The notes below the pieces were generated by a model that was given only the letters and a program-made list of their open reading frames with translations, had not been told where the DNA came from and searched no databases. Positions 35,104 to 44,443 of a stretch of 64,000 nucleotides of DNA are shown one piece after another. Position 1 is the first letter of the stretch. Each line of letters starts with the position of its first letter. Made by a program: the position numbers and the translations under genes. Source of the DNA: a virus; the IMG/VR virus record IMGVR_UViG_3300030118_002002, positions 1 through 64,000 of that record, one strand, 5' to 3'.

Positions 35104-35370
35104 ATGAACAGTATAATTATGTCGTTAGTTCAAAAAACAATGTCGAAGAAGGGATCTTTTCTTTCGAGATTCAAAAACAAATCTCAACTACTTGTATCTG
35201 CTGTTGAAAATAAGATAGACTTAGAGTATGATCATCCTAATCTTTATGATTCTCTAAGGTCTTTCTATCAGTCACAAGACATTTATTTTTACAATGATAG
35301 AGAAAGGGATTACGATGTTATTATGGAGAACTTAGAGTATGATTTATTGAATACGGGGTTTATTGGATGA
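35104..35370 (+). CDS. Small hypothetical protein
   Basis: This 88-residue protein has a basic N-terminus (MSKKGSFLSRFKNKSQ) and an acidic C-terminus (RERDYDVIMENLEYDLLNTG). No family was recognised. A second ATG six residues downstream could also be the start. It joins the next gene with a 4-base overlap. Confidence 0.55.
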   Translation: MNSIIMSLVQKTMSKKGSFLSRFKNKSQLLVSAVENKIDLEYDHPNLYDSLRSFYQSQDIYFYNDRERDYDVIMENLEYDLLNTGFIG

Positions 35371-35729
35371 TTGAAAAAGAAAGAAGACCATGGGGTTACT
35401 TCACTGTCTTACAAAGAGGTGACAAGTATTGTGTCAAAGAACTCTTCATAGAACCAGAGATGAGGATCTCTCTACAATTCCATCGGTATCGCACTGAGGA
35501 CTGGGTTGTTGTAGAAGGTGATGGTATAATAACTCAAGGTAATTTAGAGACACCATGTAAAGTTGGCGATACATTCTTCATACAGATAGAACAACGTCAT
35601 CGTATACAGGGTGGTAAAAACGGAATAAGAATTATAGAAGTACAAAGAGGTGACTGTCAGGAAGATGACATCGTAAGACTACAAGATGATTATAATCGTG
35701 TAGATCATTTTGCATGGGGTCACTACTAA
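35367..35729 (+). CDS. Cupin of the mannose-6-phosphate isomerase type II family
   Basis: This 120-residue protein begins KERRPWGYFTVLQRGDKYCVK and continues with SLQFHRYRTEDWVVVEGDGI and GDTFFIQIEQRHRIQGGKNG, the metal-binding cupin core of the isomerase half of bifunctional ManC/AlgA proteins. It lacks a nucleotidyltransferase half. It would make mannose-6-phosphate from fructose-6-phosphate and so feed GDP-mannose synthesis. It opens the sugar gene block. Confidence 0.8.
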   Translation: MIEKERRPWGYFTVLQRGDKYCVKELFIEPEMRISLQFHRYRTEDWVVVEGDGIITQGNLETPCKVGDTFFIQIEQRHRIQGGKNGIRIIEVQRGDCQEDDIVRLQDDYNRVDHFAWGHY

Positions 35730-35938
35730 TGAATCCAAATGATTTCACACCAGAAGACCCTGCACATTACCAACGTGGTAATATACAAGTTTGGGATTTC
35801 ATAGCAGATCAAGGACTTGATTTCTTCACTGGTAATGTAGTAAAGTATGTCTGTCGTGCAGGACACAAGGACGATAAAGTCCAAGATTTGAAGAAGGCAA
35901 AAGCATACATTGATAAACTTATAGACTTATGTTCCTAG
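35729..35938 (+). CDS. DUF3310 protein
   Basis: ATG 35729 forms TAATG with the previous stop and gives 69 residues. DPAHYQRGNIQVWDFIADQ, FFTGNVVKYVCRAGHKDD and DLKKAKAYIDKLID match DUF3310, found in many phages and sometimes labelled nucleotide-kinase-like. Its function is unknown. Confidence 0.8.
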   Translation: MNPNDFTPEDPAHYQRGNIQVWDFIADQGLDFFTGNVVKYVCRAGHKDDKVQDLKKAKAYIDKLIDLCS

Positions 35939-36873
35939 TTACAGGTGGTGCAGGATTTATTGGCAGTAACTTCCTACACTATCTCAAAAAATATACTGGT
36001 GTAGATGATCAGATTGTTATCATTGACAACCTATCTTATGCTGCTGACAAACAATACATGCCACTCAATGATCAGTTTGTATTTGAGTACTGTGATATAT
36101 CACAGGAGGAGAATGTAAATTATATCTTTGATAAGTATAAGATCAAGAAAGTATTTCACTTTGCTGCTGAGTCACATGTTGATAATAGTATAACTAATTA
36201 CAGACCTTTCTTAGAAGCAAATGTAATAGGCACAATCAATTTATTGAATGCCAGTCTAAGACATAACGTAGAGAAGTTCCATCACATATCTACAGATGAA
36301 GTGTATGGTTCTTTAGAATATTATGATAAGGTATTATTCAAGGAGACAACACCATATGACCCTAGAAATCCGTACTCAGCAAGCAAAGCAGCGTCTGACC
36401 ATTTTGTCAAGACGTGGCATAACACTTATGGTCTACCTTATCTTATTACTAACTGCTCTAACAATTATGGTCCTCATCAACATGTAGAGAAGTTGATACC
36501 TAAAGTTATATACAATGCGTTTAGAAATAAGATTACATACATGCATCAAGGTGGACATCAAGTAAGAGATTGGTTATATGTTTACGATCATTGTTCTGCA
36601 ATATGGAAACTGGAAGAGAAGAACATAATCAACGATCACTTCAACGTAGGTGGTTCATGTGAGAAGAGAAATATAGATGTTACTATAATGATATTAGATA
36701 TGCTGAAGAAACCACATGATCTGATTGGTATCAGCAATGAAAGACCTGGTATTGACAAACGATACGGAATGGATCATAGTAAGATTACACAACGTACAGG
36801 ATGGAAACCTACTACAGATTTTGAAGTAGGTATCCGTGCTACTATCACATGGTATCTTGAAAAGCTAGTATGA
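35929..36873 (+). CDS. NDP-glucose 4,6-dehydratase (RmlB-like SDR)
   Basis: This 314-residue extended SDR converts an NDP-hexose into its 4-keto-6-deoxy form. It has the NAD motif GGAGFIGS, HFAAESHVDNSI, STDEVYGS with catalytic residues, YSASK (catalytic Tyr and Lys), and NNYGPHQHVEKLIP. The pattern is closest to dTDP-glucose 4,6-dehydratase, but the nucleotide could be CDP, because a CDP-type 3-dehydrase is encoded two genes later. Its product is the expected substrate type for that enzyme. Confidence 0.85.
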   Translation: MFLVTGGAGFIGSNFLHYLKKYTGVDDQIVIIDNLSYAADKQYMPLNDQFVFEYCDISQEENVNYIFDKYKIKKVFHFAAESHVDNSITNYRPFLEANVIGTINLLNASLRHNVEKFHHISTDEVYGSLEYYDKVLFKETTPYDPRNPYSASKAASDHFVKTWHNTYGLPYLITNCSNNYGPHQHVEKLIPKVIYNAFRNKITYMHQGGHQVRDWLYVYDHCSAIWKLEEKNIINDHFNVGGSCEKRNIDVTIMILDMLKKPHDLIGISNERPGIDKRYGMDHSKITQRTGWKPTTDFEVGIRATITWYLEKLV

Positions 36874-37688
36874 TTTCACTATACGGTCACGGTTTCATAG
36901 GTAAACATTTCAAAAACCTATACAAGGAACAAGTTGAAGTACAGGACAGAGATGATAGAGTGCCAAGACACAACGACATCCTGTACATGATCTCTACCAC
37001 CCACAATTACAATGTACATGATAAGATCACTTTGGATGTCGAAACAAATCTTCGAGTCCTTTGTGAAACACTCGACTTCTGTAGATCAGAAGACATCACA
37101 TTCAATTTCGTTTCCTCATGGTTTGTCTATGGCAAAGGGGGAACACTTCCCGCCACAGAAGTATCGGTATGCAACCCAAGAGGATTTTATTCTATTACCA
37201 AAAAGTGTGCGGAAGATCTTATTATTTCTTTCGCAGAAACTACTGGGATGAAGTATAGAATCCTGAGACTATGCAATGTCATGGGTGAGGGAGATACTAA
37301 TGCCAGTAGGAAAAAGAATGCTATCCAATGGATGGTAAATGAATTGAAACAAGATCGTGATATCAAAGTATATGATAATGGATCTCATTGTCGTGATATA
37401 ATGCATGTCAAGGATGTATGTAGAGCAATGAAACTTGTTATGGACAAGGGTGAGTTGAATGAAATCTACAACATAGGGTCAGGACAACCCACTAAGGTTA
37501 GTGAGATTGTAGAACTCGCTAAACACTTCACAAGATCTCGTGGTGAGATTATAAACATTGATCCACCAGAGTTCCATAACAACGTGCAGACACAACACTT
37601 CTGGTTAGATACATCTAAGTTGAGGAAGTTAGGTTTTGCTCAACATATAACAAACGAATTCATAGTAAAGGATTTATGTATAACCTAG
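36870..37688 (+). CDS. NAD-dependent sugar epimerase/reductase (SDR)
   Basis: This is a 272-residue extended SDR. The N-terminal GHGFIGKHF is a degenerate Gly-rich NAD loop, SSWFVYG and YSITKKCAEDLI give the catalytic Ser and YxxxK, and LRLCNVMG and VKDVCRAMKLVM follow. It probably reduces or epimerises the keto-sugar from the neighbouring dehydratase. It overlaps both neighbours. Confidence 0.75.
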   Translation: MISLYGHGFIGKHFKNLYKEQVEVQDRDDRVPRHNDILYMISTTHNYNVHDKITLDVETNLRVLCETLDFCRSEDITFNFVSSWFVYGKGGTLPATEVSVCNPRGFYSITKKCAEDLIISFAETTGMKYRILRLCNVMGEGDTNASRKKNAIQWMVNELKQDRDIKVYDNGSHCRDIMHVKDVCRAMKLVMDKGELNEIYNIGSGQPTKVSEIVELAKHFTRSRGEIINIDPPEFHNNVQTQHFWLDTSKLRKLGFAQHITNEFIVKDLCIT

Positions 37689-38980
37689 GAGAACAGGTCG
37701 ACAACTTCATATTCAGTCTTGAGAAAGGTGGATATGATATCATGCCTTATCTTCCAAACAAGAATTGGAAACCAGGCGATCCCATTTATTACTCAGGTCC
37801 TTACTGGGACAATAGAGAAGTTACTGCTGCTATTACAACATTACTAGGTGGTAAGTGGTTGCCAGCAGGAGAGAATGTCAATAAGTTTGAACGTGCATTC
37901 TCTAAGAAGTTTGACTTCAAGCACTCTGTGATGGTAAACAGTGGTTCGTCTGCTAACCTAGTGATGATTGCTGCGTTGAAAAAATATTTTGATTGGCATG
38001 ATGGAGATGAAATTATAGTATGTGCATGTGGTTTTCCTACTACTATCAATCCAATCATTCAAGCAGGGTTGAAACCTGTTTTTGTAGATATTGATATGGA
38101 GGATTTGAACTGGAACCTACAACAGATTGAGGATAAATTAACACCTAGAACTGTTGCTGTTTTCTCTTCACCTGTCCTTGGCAATCCCTATGACTTCGAT
38201 AAGTTTTTTAAGATTCTTGATAGGAACAGATTGCATTACATCGCTGACAATTGTGACTCCTTGGGTAGCAAGTGGAGAGGTGAGTTGCTGACTAAAAAAG
38301 CCGTCGCAGCGTCTTGTTCTTTCTATCCAGCTCATCATATCTGCACTATTGAAGGTGGAATGGTCTCCTCTAACATCGAGGAGATAGTTCAGATCGCCAG
38401 ATCGTTTGCTTGGTGGGGTCGTGGATGTTATTGTGTAGGTGCCCAAAATAAATTGTCCAACGGTGTCTGTGGAAAGAGATTTGATCGCTGGTTGGAAGGG
38501 TACGACAAGGATGTCGATCATAAGTATGTCTTTGGCGTCCAAGGATACAACCTCAAGCCTGCCGATCTGCAAGGGTCTATTGGACTTGTGCAGTTGGAGA
38601 AGCAGACAGAGATACATTGTGTCCGTCGTATGAATAAAGGAGCACTCACTCAGGTCTTCAACCAAATTCCTGGTTGCAGGGTTGTTGAAGAGAAAGAACA
38701 TGCTGAGACCTCTTGGTTTGGAGTTCCGATAATATATAAGGACGGTAAACACCACCTTGTAAAGTATCTAGAAGATCATGGAATCCAAACGAGGAATTAT
38801 TTTGCTGGTAATATTCTTATGCATCCTGCTTATAGGCATATCGAACCTGCATCAAACTATCCCAGAGCTTCAGAAGTTCTAGACAACGTGTTCTTTTTAG
38901 GATGTTCACCAGTTATTACGGTGGACATGCTAGACTACATAGATCATGTTATAATAAAATATATCAAAGAAAACAAATGA
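37676..38980 (+). CDS. rfbH: RfbH/E1-type CDP-4-keto-6-deoxyhexose 3-dehydrase
   Basis: This 434-residue member of the DegT/DnrJ/EryC1 fold removes the 3-OH of a 4-keto-6-deoxy sugar with PMP. The usual Schiff-base Lys is replaced by His in SFYPAHH (H220), the hallmark of E1/RfbH dehydrases. Four cysteines sit at C193, C251, C253 and C265, close to the C-x57-C-x-C-x7-C [2Fe-2S] pattern of E1, but with 11 rather than 7 residues in the last gap. FDRWLEGYDKDVDHKYVFGVQG and NLKPADLQGSIGLVQL match RfbH. A dedicated reductase partner (E3-like) was not seen in the window. Confidence 0.85.
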   Translation: MYNLGEQVDNFIFSLEKGGYDIMPYLPNKNWKPGDPIYYSGPYWDNREVTAAITTLLGGKWLPAGENVNKFERAFSKKFDFKHSVMVNSGSSANLVMIAALKKYFDWHDGDEIIVCACGFPTTINPIIQAGLKPVFVDIDMEDLNWNLQQIEDKLTPRTVAVFSSPVLGNPYDFDKFFKILDRNRLHYIADNCDSLGSKWRGELLTKKAVAASCSFYPAHHICTIEGGMVSSNIEEIVQIARSFAWWGRGCYCVGAQNKLSNGVCGKRFDRWLEGYDKDVDHKYVFGVQGYNLKPADLQGSIGLVQLEKQTEIHCVRRMNKGALTQVFNQIPGCRVVEEKEHAETSWFGVPIIYKDGKHHLVKYLEDHGIQTRNYFAGNILMHPAYRHIEPASNYPRASEVLDNVFFLGCSPVITVDMLDYIDHVIIKYIKENK

Positions 38981-40110
38981 AAAAGACAGCATTAGTGCTT
39001 GGTGCCGGTGGGTTCATCGGTTCACATATGGTCAAAAGATTGATTAGCGAAGGTTATTGGGTAAGAGGTGTTGACCTCAAGCACCCTGACTTTTCTGATA
39101 CTGCTGCCAATGAGTTTGTAACAGGAGATCTCACAGATAGAGACTTCATGAGAAGAGTCATTCACTTTAGAGGAGAGCAAGGCAACTTCTATGCTAGTGT
39201 TCCTTTTCAGTATGAAGAACCTTTTGATGAGATATATCAATTCGCTGCTGACATGGGTGGTGCAGGATATATCTTTACTGGTGAGCATGATGCTGACTTG
39301 ATGCATAACTCTGCTCTTATTAACATAAATCTCCTATCATGTCAAAAGGAGATGAATGAAAGTTACCCACGTCTATTACAACCTGTACCTGACGTAGTGG
39401 GTAAAACTAAAATATTCTATTCAAGTTCTGCCTGTATGTACCCTGAGTACAACCAACTTGATCCAAATAATCCTGATTGTCGTGAGGATTCCGCTTACCC
39501 TGCTGCACCTGATTCTGAATATGGATGGGAAAAATTATTCAGCGAGAGGTTATATCTCGCTTACAATCGTAATCATAATTTCGATATTAGGATTGCGAGA
39601 TACCATAACATCTACGGACCAGAAGGAACTTGGTACGGTGGAAGAGAAAAAGCTCCCGCAGCTATCTGTAGAAAGGTCGCATATGCCTCAGATGGAGACT
39701 CCATTGAAGTATGGGGAGATGGACTTCAAACACGAAGCTTCCTCTTCATCGATGAATGTATTGAAGCAACACGTAGACTCATGGAAGGAACGTGGACTGC
39801 TCCCATAAACATAGGGTCAGAAGAGATGGTGACCATTGATCAGTTAGTAGATACTGCTGCTAAAGTTGCCAAGAAAGAAATCGGTAAGGATCATATTGAT
39901 GTACCACACACAGGTGTAAGAGGTAGAAACTCTAACAACGATCTTATCAGAGAGAAGTTAGGTTGGGATTATAGTACAACACTTGAAGAGGGAATGAGTA
40001 AGACATACAACTGGATCATGTCACAGATTACTAAGGATATGTTCCCTGTTGATGCAGAGCGTGATATAACTGGTAAAAAGTATCTGTCTTATGGTAACTG
40101 TAGCAAATGA
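38977..40110 (+). CDS. GDP-mannose 3,5-epimerase-like SDR
   Basis: ATG 38977 (overlapping the previous stop) gives 377 residues. GAGGFIGSHMVKRL, QFAADMGGAGYIF, FYSSSACMYPEYNQL, EYGWEKLFSERLY, RYHNIYGPEGTWYGGREKAP, WGDGLQTRSFLFIDEC and GVRGRNSNNDLI match the plant-type GDP-mannose 3,5-epimerase, which yields GDP-L-galactose and GDP-L-gulose. This fits the nearby fucosyl/galactosyl-type transferases. An upstream ATG at 38902 inside rfbH is rejected. Confidence 0.85.
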   Translation: MKKTALVLGAGGFIGSHMVKRLISEGYWVRGVDLKHPDFSDTAANEFVTGDLTDRDFMRRVIHFRGEQGNFYASVPFQYEEPFDEIYQFAADMGGAGYIFTGEHDADLMHNSALININLLSCQKEMNESYPRLLQPVPDVVGKTKIFYSSSACMYPEYNQLDPNNPDCREDSAYPAAPDSEYGWEKLFSERLYLAYNRNHNFDIRIARYHNIYGPEGTWYGGREKAPAAICRKVAYASDGDSIEVWGDGLQTRSFLFIDECIEATRRLMEGTWTAPINIGSEEMVTIDQLVDTAAKVAKKEIGKDHIDVPHTGVRGRNSNNDLIREKLGWDYSTTLEEGMSKTYNWIMSQITKDMFPVDAERDITGKKYLSYGNCSK

Positions 40111-40763
40111 ATACAACCTATAATTATGAAAAGGATACACTAAAGCATCCTTTCAGTGGACACACTAAAGTATTTGAAAATTACTCTCAAGCATATCAGG
40201 ACTTGTTTGTTCTCTCTATGCTGAAGGGTAAGAAGAATGGTAAGTATGTTGAGGTTGGTGCAAACCATCCTCAAAGTATGAGTAACACATTCTTATTAGA
40301 GACTGTGTTTGGTTGGAGGGGATTCTCTATTGAAATAGAGAAATCAATGTGTGAAGTTTTCAATGGAGACATGGCAAGACAGAACCATTGTTATGAAGCA
40401 GATGGCACAGCGTTTGATTACGAGACAGCAATCAAGAAAGAGAAGTGGCAAGGTAGAATAGATTATCTTTCTCTTGACTGTGAACCACCCAACATAACAT
40501 TTGATGTACTCAAAAAGTTTCCACTAGATGAGTACAGATGTAGTGTTATAACCTTTGAACATGATGCATACAAAGATGGTTTTGGTATCATGGATGCGTC
40601 AAGAAAATACTTGACAGAGAAAGGATATGTGTTAGTATGTTCTAGTGTATGTAACGGATCAAATCCATATGAAGACTGGTGGATTGATCCATACGTAGTC
40701 AAAGAGGAAACATACAAACCATTTGAATGTATGGGTTCCGAAGCAAGAAACATTTTCATATGA
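40107..40763 (+). CDS. FkbM-type methyltransferase
   Basis: This is a 218-residue protein. GKYVEVGANHPQSMSNTFLLE carries the SAM-binding motif I, WRGFSIEIEKSM gives motif II, and IDYLSLDCEPP and VITFEHDAY continue the fold. It probably O-methylates a sugar hydroxyl. A 4-base overlap links it to the next gene. Confidence 0.8.
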   Translation: MNTTYNYEKDTLKHPFSGHTKVFENYSQAYQDLFVLSMLKGKKNGKYVEVGANHPQSMSNTFLLETVFGWRGFSIEIEKSMCEVFNGDMARQNHCYEADGTAFDYETAIKKEKWQGRIDYLSLDCEPPNITFDVLKKFPLDEYRCSVITFEHDAYKDGFGIMDASRKYLTEKGYVLVCSSVCNGSNPYEDWWIDPYVVKEETYKPFECMGSEARNIFI

Positions 40764-41536
40764 AAATTTCTCATTGGTATGGTAGACTAGGTAATAACAT
40801 ACAACAATGTGCTGTTGGTTTGATGATGGCACAAGCATACAAAACAACATTTGAATCAATACCACATGATGTCATCAAACAATTTTCGGTTAAATTTGGG
40901 GATGGTCGTAGTGACCATCAGTCCAAATTTTTCTATTATCAAGGACCGTACAAAGAGGTTACGATTGATTCTTCGTTGGTCTACACACAGATACGAGCGT
41001 TTTGTAAGGAGTTTATATACCCTCAGTTGGCACTCCCCAGTGTTGATGTTCCTGATGACACTCTTGTCATCCATATTCGCAGTGGAGATGTTTTTGACAA
41101 GAACGTCACTAACCCTAATCAATATGTTCCTAATCCCTATGTTTTTTATTCTTCTTTGTTTGAAGCCTTTGAAAAAGTTATAGTAGTAACAGAACCAGAT
41201 TCTTGGAATCCTATGATAAGAGAGATGATGTGGAATCCTAAAGTAACTATACAAAGAGGGACTTTAGAAGAAGACTTTGCTACTTTGTTGAACGCAAAAC
41301 ATGTAGCAACATCAGGTGTAGGAACATTTGGTACTGCTGCTGCATTGTGCAGTAGAAAGATAGAAGAATTATATTGTACTGACCTCCATATTACAGAGCA
41401 CCTAAATTATAAGATGTTCTATAATACTGATGTCAGGATAAACCTTATGGAACTACCTGATTACATAGGTATAGGAGAATGGACTAACTCTGATGAGCAA
41501 CGACAATTCCTTTTCGATTACAAGGCACAAACTTAA
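40760..41536 (+). CDS. GT11/fucosyltransferase-like glycosyltransferase (1)
   Basis: ATG 40760 gives 258 residues. WYGRLGNNIQQCAVGLMMAQ is the GT11-type N-terminal motif, and LVIHIRSGDVFDKN is the HxRxGD donor-phosphate motif of alpha-1,2/1,6-fucosyltransferases. SGVGTFGTAAALCS replaces the usual SSFSWW segment, so it is a diverged member. An L-fucose or L-galactose donor from GDP-mannose chemistry is likely. Confidence 0.65.
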   Translation: MKISHWYGRLGNNIQQCAVGLMMAQAYKTTFESIPHDVIKQFSVKFGDGRSDHQSKFFYYQGPYKEVTIDSSLVYTQIRAFCKEFIYPQLALPSVDVPDDTLVIHIRSGDVFDKNVTNPNQYVPNPYVFYSSLFEAFEKVIVVTEPDSWNPMIREMMWNPKVTIQRGTLEEDFATLLNAKHVATSGVGTFGTAAALCSRKIEELYCTDLHITEHLNYKMFYNTDVRINLMELPDYIGIGEWTNSDEQRQFLFDYKAQT

Positions 41537-42035
41537 ACTCACACATCAGAAACTCATAGAGATTCTGTGTAAGAAGTTGCCATACTATTACTTTGATGAT
41601 TGTGCTTATGGTAATTTTGAGCATGATCTAAAGACTGATATGCATCCGTACTTCAGTCATACATTATTGAATGAAGAAGGAGAGAAGTCAGAACACTTCC
41701 GTAAGTTCCCATGGATTCCAATCGGTGAAGCAATAGGTATGCCTAATAATAAAATGATGAGAGCACACATGACATTACAATACCCTAGACCTGATGTCTT
41801 TGGTGTACCTCATAACTCACATATAGATCAACCTGATAGAAAACATATTGTGGCACTATATTATCCTAATAAAGCAGACGGTGACACATTCTTTTTTGAC
41901 TCTGATCAAAACATTATACATAGAGAAGCACCTGAAAGAGGGAAGGTTGTAGTCTTTGAAGGGTCACAGTATCACTCAAGTTCTTCACCATCTAAGACTA
42001 CTAGATTCACCCTCAATATAAATTATTACCCATGA
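41493..42035 (+). CDS. 2OG-Fe(II) oxygenase-like protein (3)
   Basis: This is a 180-residue protein. NSHIDQPDRKHIVALYYPNK has the HxD ligands and conserved strand, DTFFFD follows, and GKVVVFEGSQYHSSSSPSKTTRFTLNINY (in parts) gives the distal His and the 2OG-binding Arg. It overlaps the transferase before it by 44 bases, the largest + strand overlap in the block. Confidence 0.75.
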   Translation: MSNDNSFSITRHKLKLTHQKLIEILCKKLPYYYFDDCAYGNFEHDLKTDMHPYFSHTLLNEEGEKSEHFRKFPWIPIGEAIGMPNNKMMRAHMTLQYPRPDVFGVPHNSHIDQPDRKHIVALYYPNKADGDTFFFDSDQNIIHREAPERGKVVVFEGSQYHSSSSPSKTTRFTLNINYYP

Positions 42036-42880
42036 AAATTTTTGACGTTTTTACTTTTTATAATGAACTAGATCTGTTAGAACTAAGAATGAATATCTTA
42101 GGTAACTCAGTAGATTATTTTGTTATCAATGAGGCAAACATAACCTTCACAGGTAAACCAAAACCACTATACTTTGCAGAGAATAGAAAGAGATTTAAAA
42201 AGTGGGAAGATAAAATAATATATCATCTGACAGAGGACAATAATAAAACATACGAGCAGTACTATGAGGGTGTCCCTTACCATCGTAGTATGATAGAAGA
42301 GGGTATAAAAGATTTACCAATACATTATCAGAGAGCATGCTTCCATAAGGACTCAGCAATCTATGGGTTCCTTGATATAGCAGAGGACAATGATATCATA
42401 CTAACAAGTGATGCAGATGAGATTGCAAACCCAGAAGCGATAAAATGTATAGGCAGTTGGTTTGATCCCAAGAATCATTATGTATTGACAGGTCCTTTAT
42501 ATTACTATTACCTCAATGTAAAGTGTGAGGATCAGTGGATGGGAACAAGAGTATGTGATATGAAAACACTGAAGACTATGAGTGTAGATAAACTAAGACA
42601 GTCACATGAATTTGCATACAAGATTGCTGATGCATCATGGCACTGGAGTTTCTTTGGTGATGCTGATACTGTTAGGGAGAAGATGGATGCATATGAACAT
42701 CAAGAAAATAATAAAGCAGAGTTCAGAGATAGTATGGAGGACAGGATAAAAAATAATCAAGATCCTTATGGTAGAAGTTATCTGTATACTCCTACAACTG
42801 TACCAATAGACGATTCATTCCCTGCTTATGTAAGAGCACAGAAAAATCGTAAGTTGAAGAAGTTTGTAAAAACATCATGA
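42032..42880 (+). CDS. GT17-family glycosyltransferase
   Basis: This 282-residue protein begins MKIFDVFTFYNELDLLELRM, followed by VDYFVINEANITFTGKPKPLY, YQRACFHKDSAIYGF and DIILTSDADEIANPEAI. This matches GT17, the beta-1,4-GlcNAc transferase family, which includes many viral and bacterial members. SDADE is the likely metal/donor site. Late WHWSFFGDADTVREKM is also a family block. Confidence 0.85.
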   Translation: MKIFDVFTFYNELDLLELRMNILGNSVDYFVINEANITFTGKPKPLYFAENRKRFKKWEDKIIYHLTEDNNKTYEQYYEGVPYHRSMIEEGIKDLPIHYQRACFHKDSAIYGFLDIAEDNDIILTSDADEIANPEAIKCIGSWFDPKNHYVLTGPLYYYYLNVKCEDQWMGTRVCDMKTLKTMSVDKLRQSHEFAYKIADASWHWSFFGDADTVREKMDAYEHQENNKAEFRDSMEDRIKNNQDPYGRSYLYTPTTVPIDDSFPAYVRAQKNRKLKKFVKTS

Positions 42881-43794
42881 AAGTTATATCAGGAACTGCA
42901 ATAGCAGACCACTGTGACTATGACTTTGGTGATCAGGCAGGAGTCGTAGGTCAGGTGTTAAATGCATTCATGAAGGATGCTAACAGTGATAACATAGAGT
43001 TTATTACATTTGTAAACCAAAGTGATAAGGATGTCTTGACTCTATTCATAGATAATATTAGATTATATAATAGACAGATCAAATGCAATAACGATGCTGA
43101 TCAACGTTGGGTAGATGGTCTACAGTCTAGAAACGATCTAATGAAGTTATGTGCTTCACTAGACAAAAAATTTATAGTCTTTTGTAACAATGAAGATACT
43201 CCTATCGACAGTGATATTGATATACCTCCTAACGTATTGGGGATCTATGGTGCTAATGCGATAGGGACTCATAAAAAATTACATCCATTCCCTTACGGGG
43301 TGGGAAGGAGGTTACATGTCCACGATAATAGACAAGATGTTCTCATCCATGCGATGGGAGACGATCCCAAACCTAGAAAACTTCTCTACATTAATCACTC
43401 TGAGCATACCAACCTATCGGTTCGTGGAAACATCAGAGATATGTTTTCCAATAAGTCATTTGCAACTGTCGGAGAAAGAAAAGAATACAGATATTATCTA
43501 AAAGACATTCAGGATCATAAGTTTATGATATGTCCTGAAGGGAATGCTGTGGATTGCCATAGGAACTGGGAGGTTTTGTATATGAAACGAGTTCCTATCA
43601 TGAAAAGAAACCCATACTTAGAGAGGTTATACGATAACTATCCTGTGTTATGGGTAAATGATTATGGTACCATAACAAAAACAATGTTAGCAGAGCATGA
43701 TGATCTGTTTGTAGAAGCTAGAAATCTTGACGTAAATATGCTACACTTACACAGTATATTCAATAGGGCGGTAAACCGTGCTAAAAATACCTGA
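42877..43794 (+). CDS. Exostosin-like glycosyltransferase
   Basis: This is a 305-residue protein. HPFPYGVGRRLHVHDN, KLLYINHSEHTNLSVRG and FMICPEGNAVDCHRNWEVLYM with KRVPIMKRNPYLERLY follow the pattern of exostosin/GT47-like C-terminal domains, in which the CPEG-D-HR-WE segment contacts the nucleotide sugar. Donor and acceptor are unknown. Confidence 0.7.
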   Translation: MKVISGTAIADHCDYDFGDQAGVVGQVLNAFMKDANSDNIEFITFVNQSDKDVLTLFIDNIRLYNRQIKCNNDADQRWVDGLQSRNDLMKLCASLDKKFIVFCNNEDTPIDSDIDIPPNVLGIYGANAIGTHKKLHPFPYGVGRRLHVHDNRQDVLIHAMGDDPKPRKLLYINHSEHTNLSVRGNIRDMFSNKSFATVGERKEYRYYLKDIQDHKFMICPEGNAVDCHRNWEVLYMKRVPIMKRNPYLERLYDNYPVLWVNDYGTITKTMLAEHDDLFVEARNLDVNMLHLHSIFNRAVNRAKNT

Positions 43795-44443
43795 TGTCAC
43801 ACTGATAATACTGGCAGATTTAGACCTTCCAGATGCAGTGTATGCAATAAATAAATCATGCGAAAAGATTCAATGGGGTCGAGCAAAGTTTTTAGGCAGT
43901 AAAAAACCAGAAGGACTATGTGATCAGGTTGAGTATGAAGAAACCTATCCCATAGAAAGTATCAATGACTTTAATTTTTATTGTATTTACAATCTTACTA
44001 ATCACGTCAGGACCTCGCATTGCCTTCTCATACATCCGGACGGCTACGTTATTCGTCCTCATCTTTGGGACAATAAATTTCTTGAGTATGACTACATCGG
44101 TGCACCGTGGAGAGATGACCCAACAGCGTACCTTGACCCGTGGGGAAGGAACCAACGTGTCGGGAATGGAGGATTTTCCTTACGCTCCAAGCGTCTACTC
44201 GACGTCCCCACTAAAGTCACCGTCCCTTGGGAAGTAAATGTAGGTACTTTTTATAAGCATATGAATGCCGGTCTATATAATGAGGACGGGAACATATGCG
44301 TTCATAACAGGCACATCTTCGAGCAACAAGGATGTGTGTATGCTCCCGTCGAGGTGGCGAGTAGGTTCTCTAGAGAAGAGATGCTACCAGACAGTGAACA
44401 AGAAACCTTTGGTTTCCATTATCATTTTCAAGAAATACGATGA
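43778..44443 (+). CDS. DUF5672 glycosyltransferase-like protein
   Basis: This 221-residue protein starts at GTG 43778. LIHPDGYVIRPHLWDNKFLEYDYIGAPW (in two parts around residue 90), VGNGGFSLRSKRLLD and NEDGNICVHNRHIFEQQG match DUF5672, a GT-A-like family with an acceptor GNGGF motif. Part of the gene (about 44000-44220) has codon use different from its flanks, richer in C and G at third positions. Confidence 0.75.
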   Translation: MLKIPDVTLIILADLDLPDAVYAINKSCEKIQWGRAKFLGSKKPEGLCDQVEYEETYPIESINDFNFYCIYNLTNHVRTSHCLLIHPDGYVIRPHLWDNKFLEYDYIGAPWRDDPTAYLDPWGRNQRVGNGGFSLRSKRLLDVPTKVTVPWEVNVGTFYKHMNAGLYNEDGNICVHNRHIFEQQGCVYAPVEVASRFSREEMLPDSEQETFGFHYHFQEIR

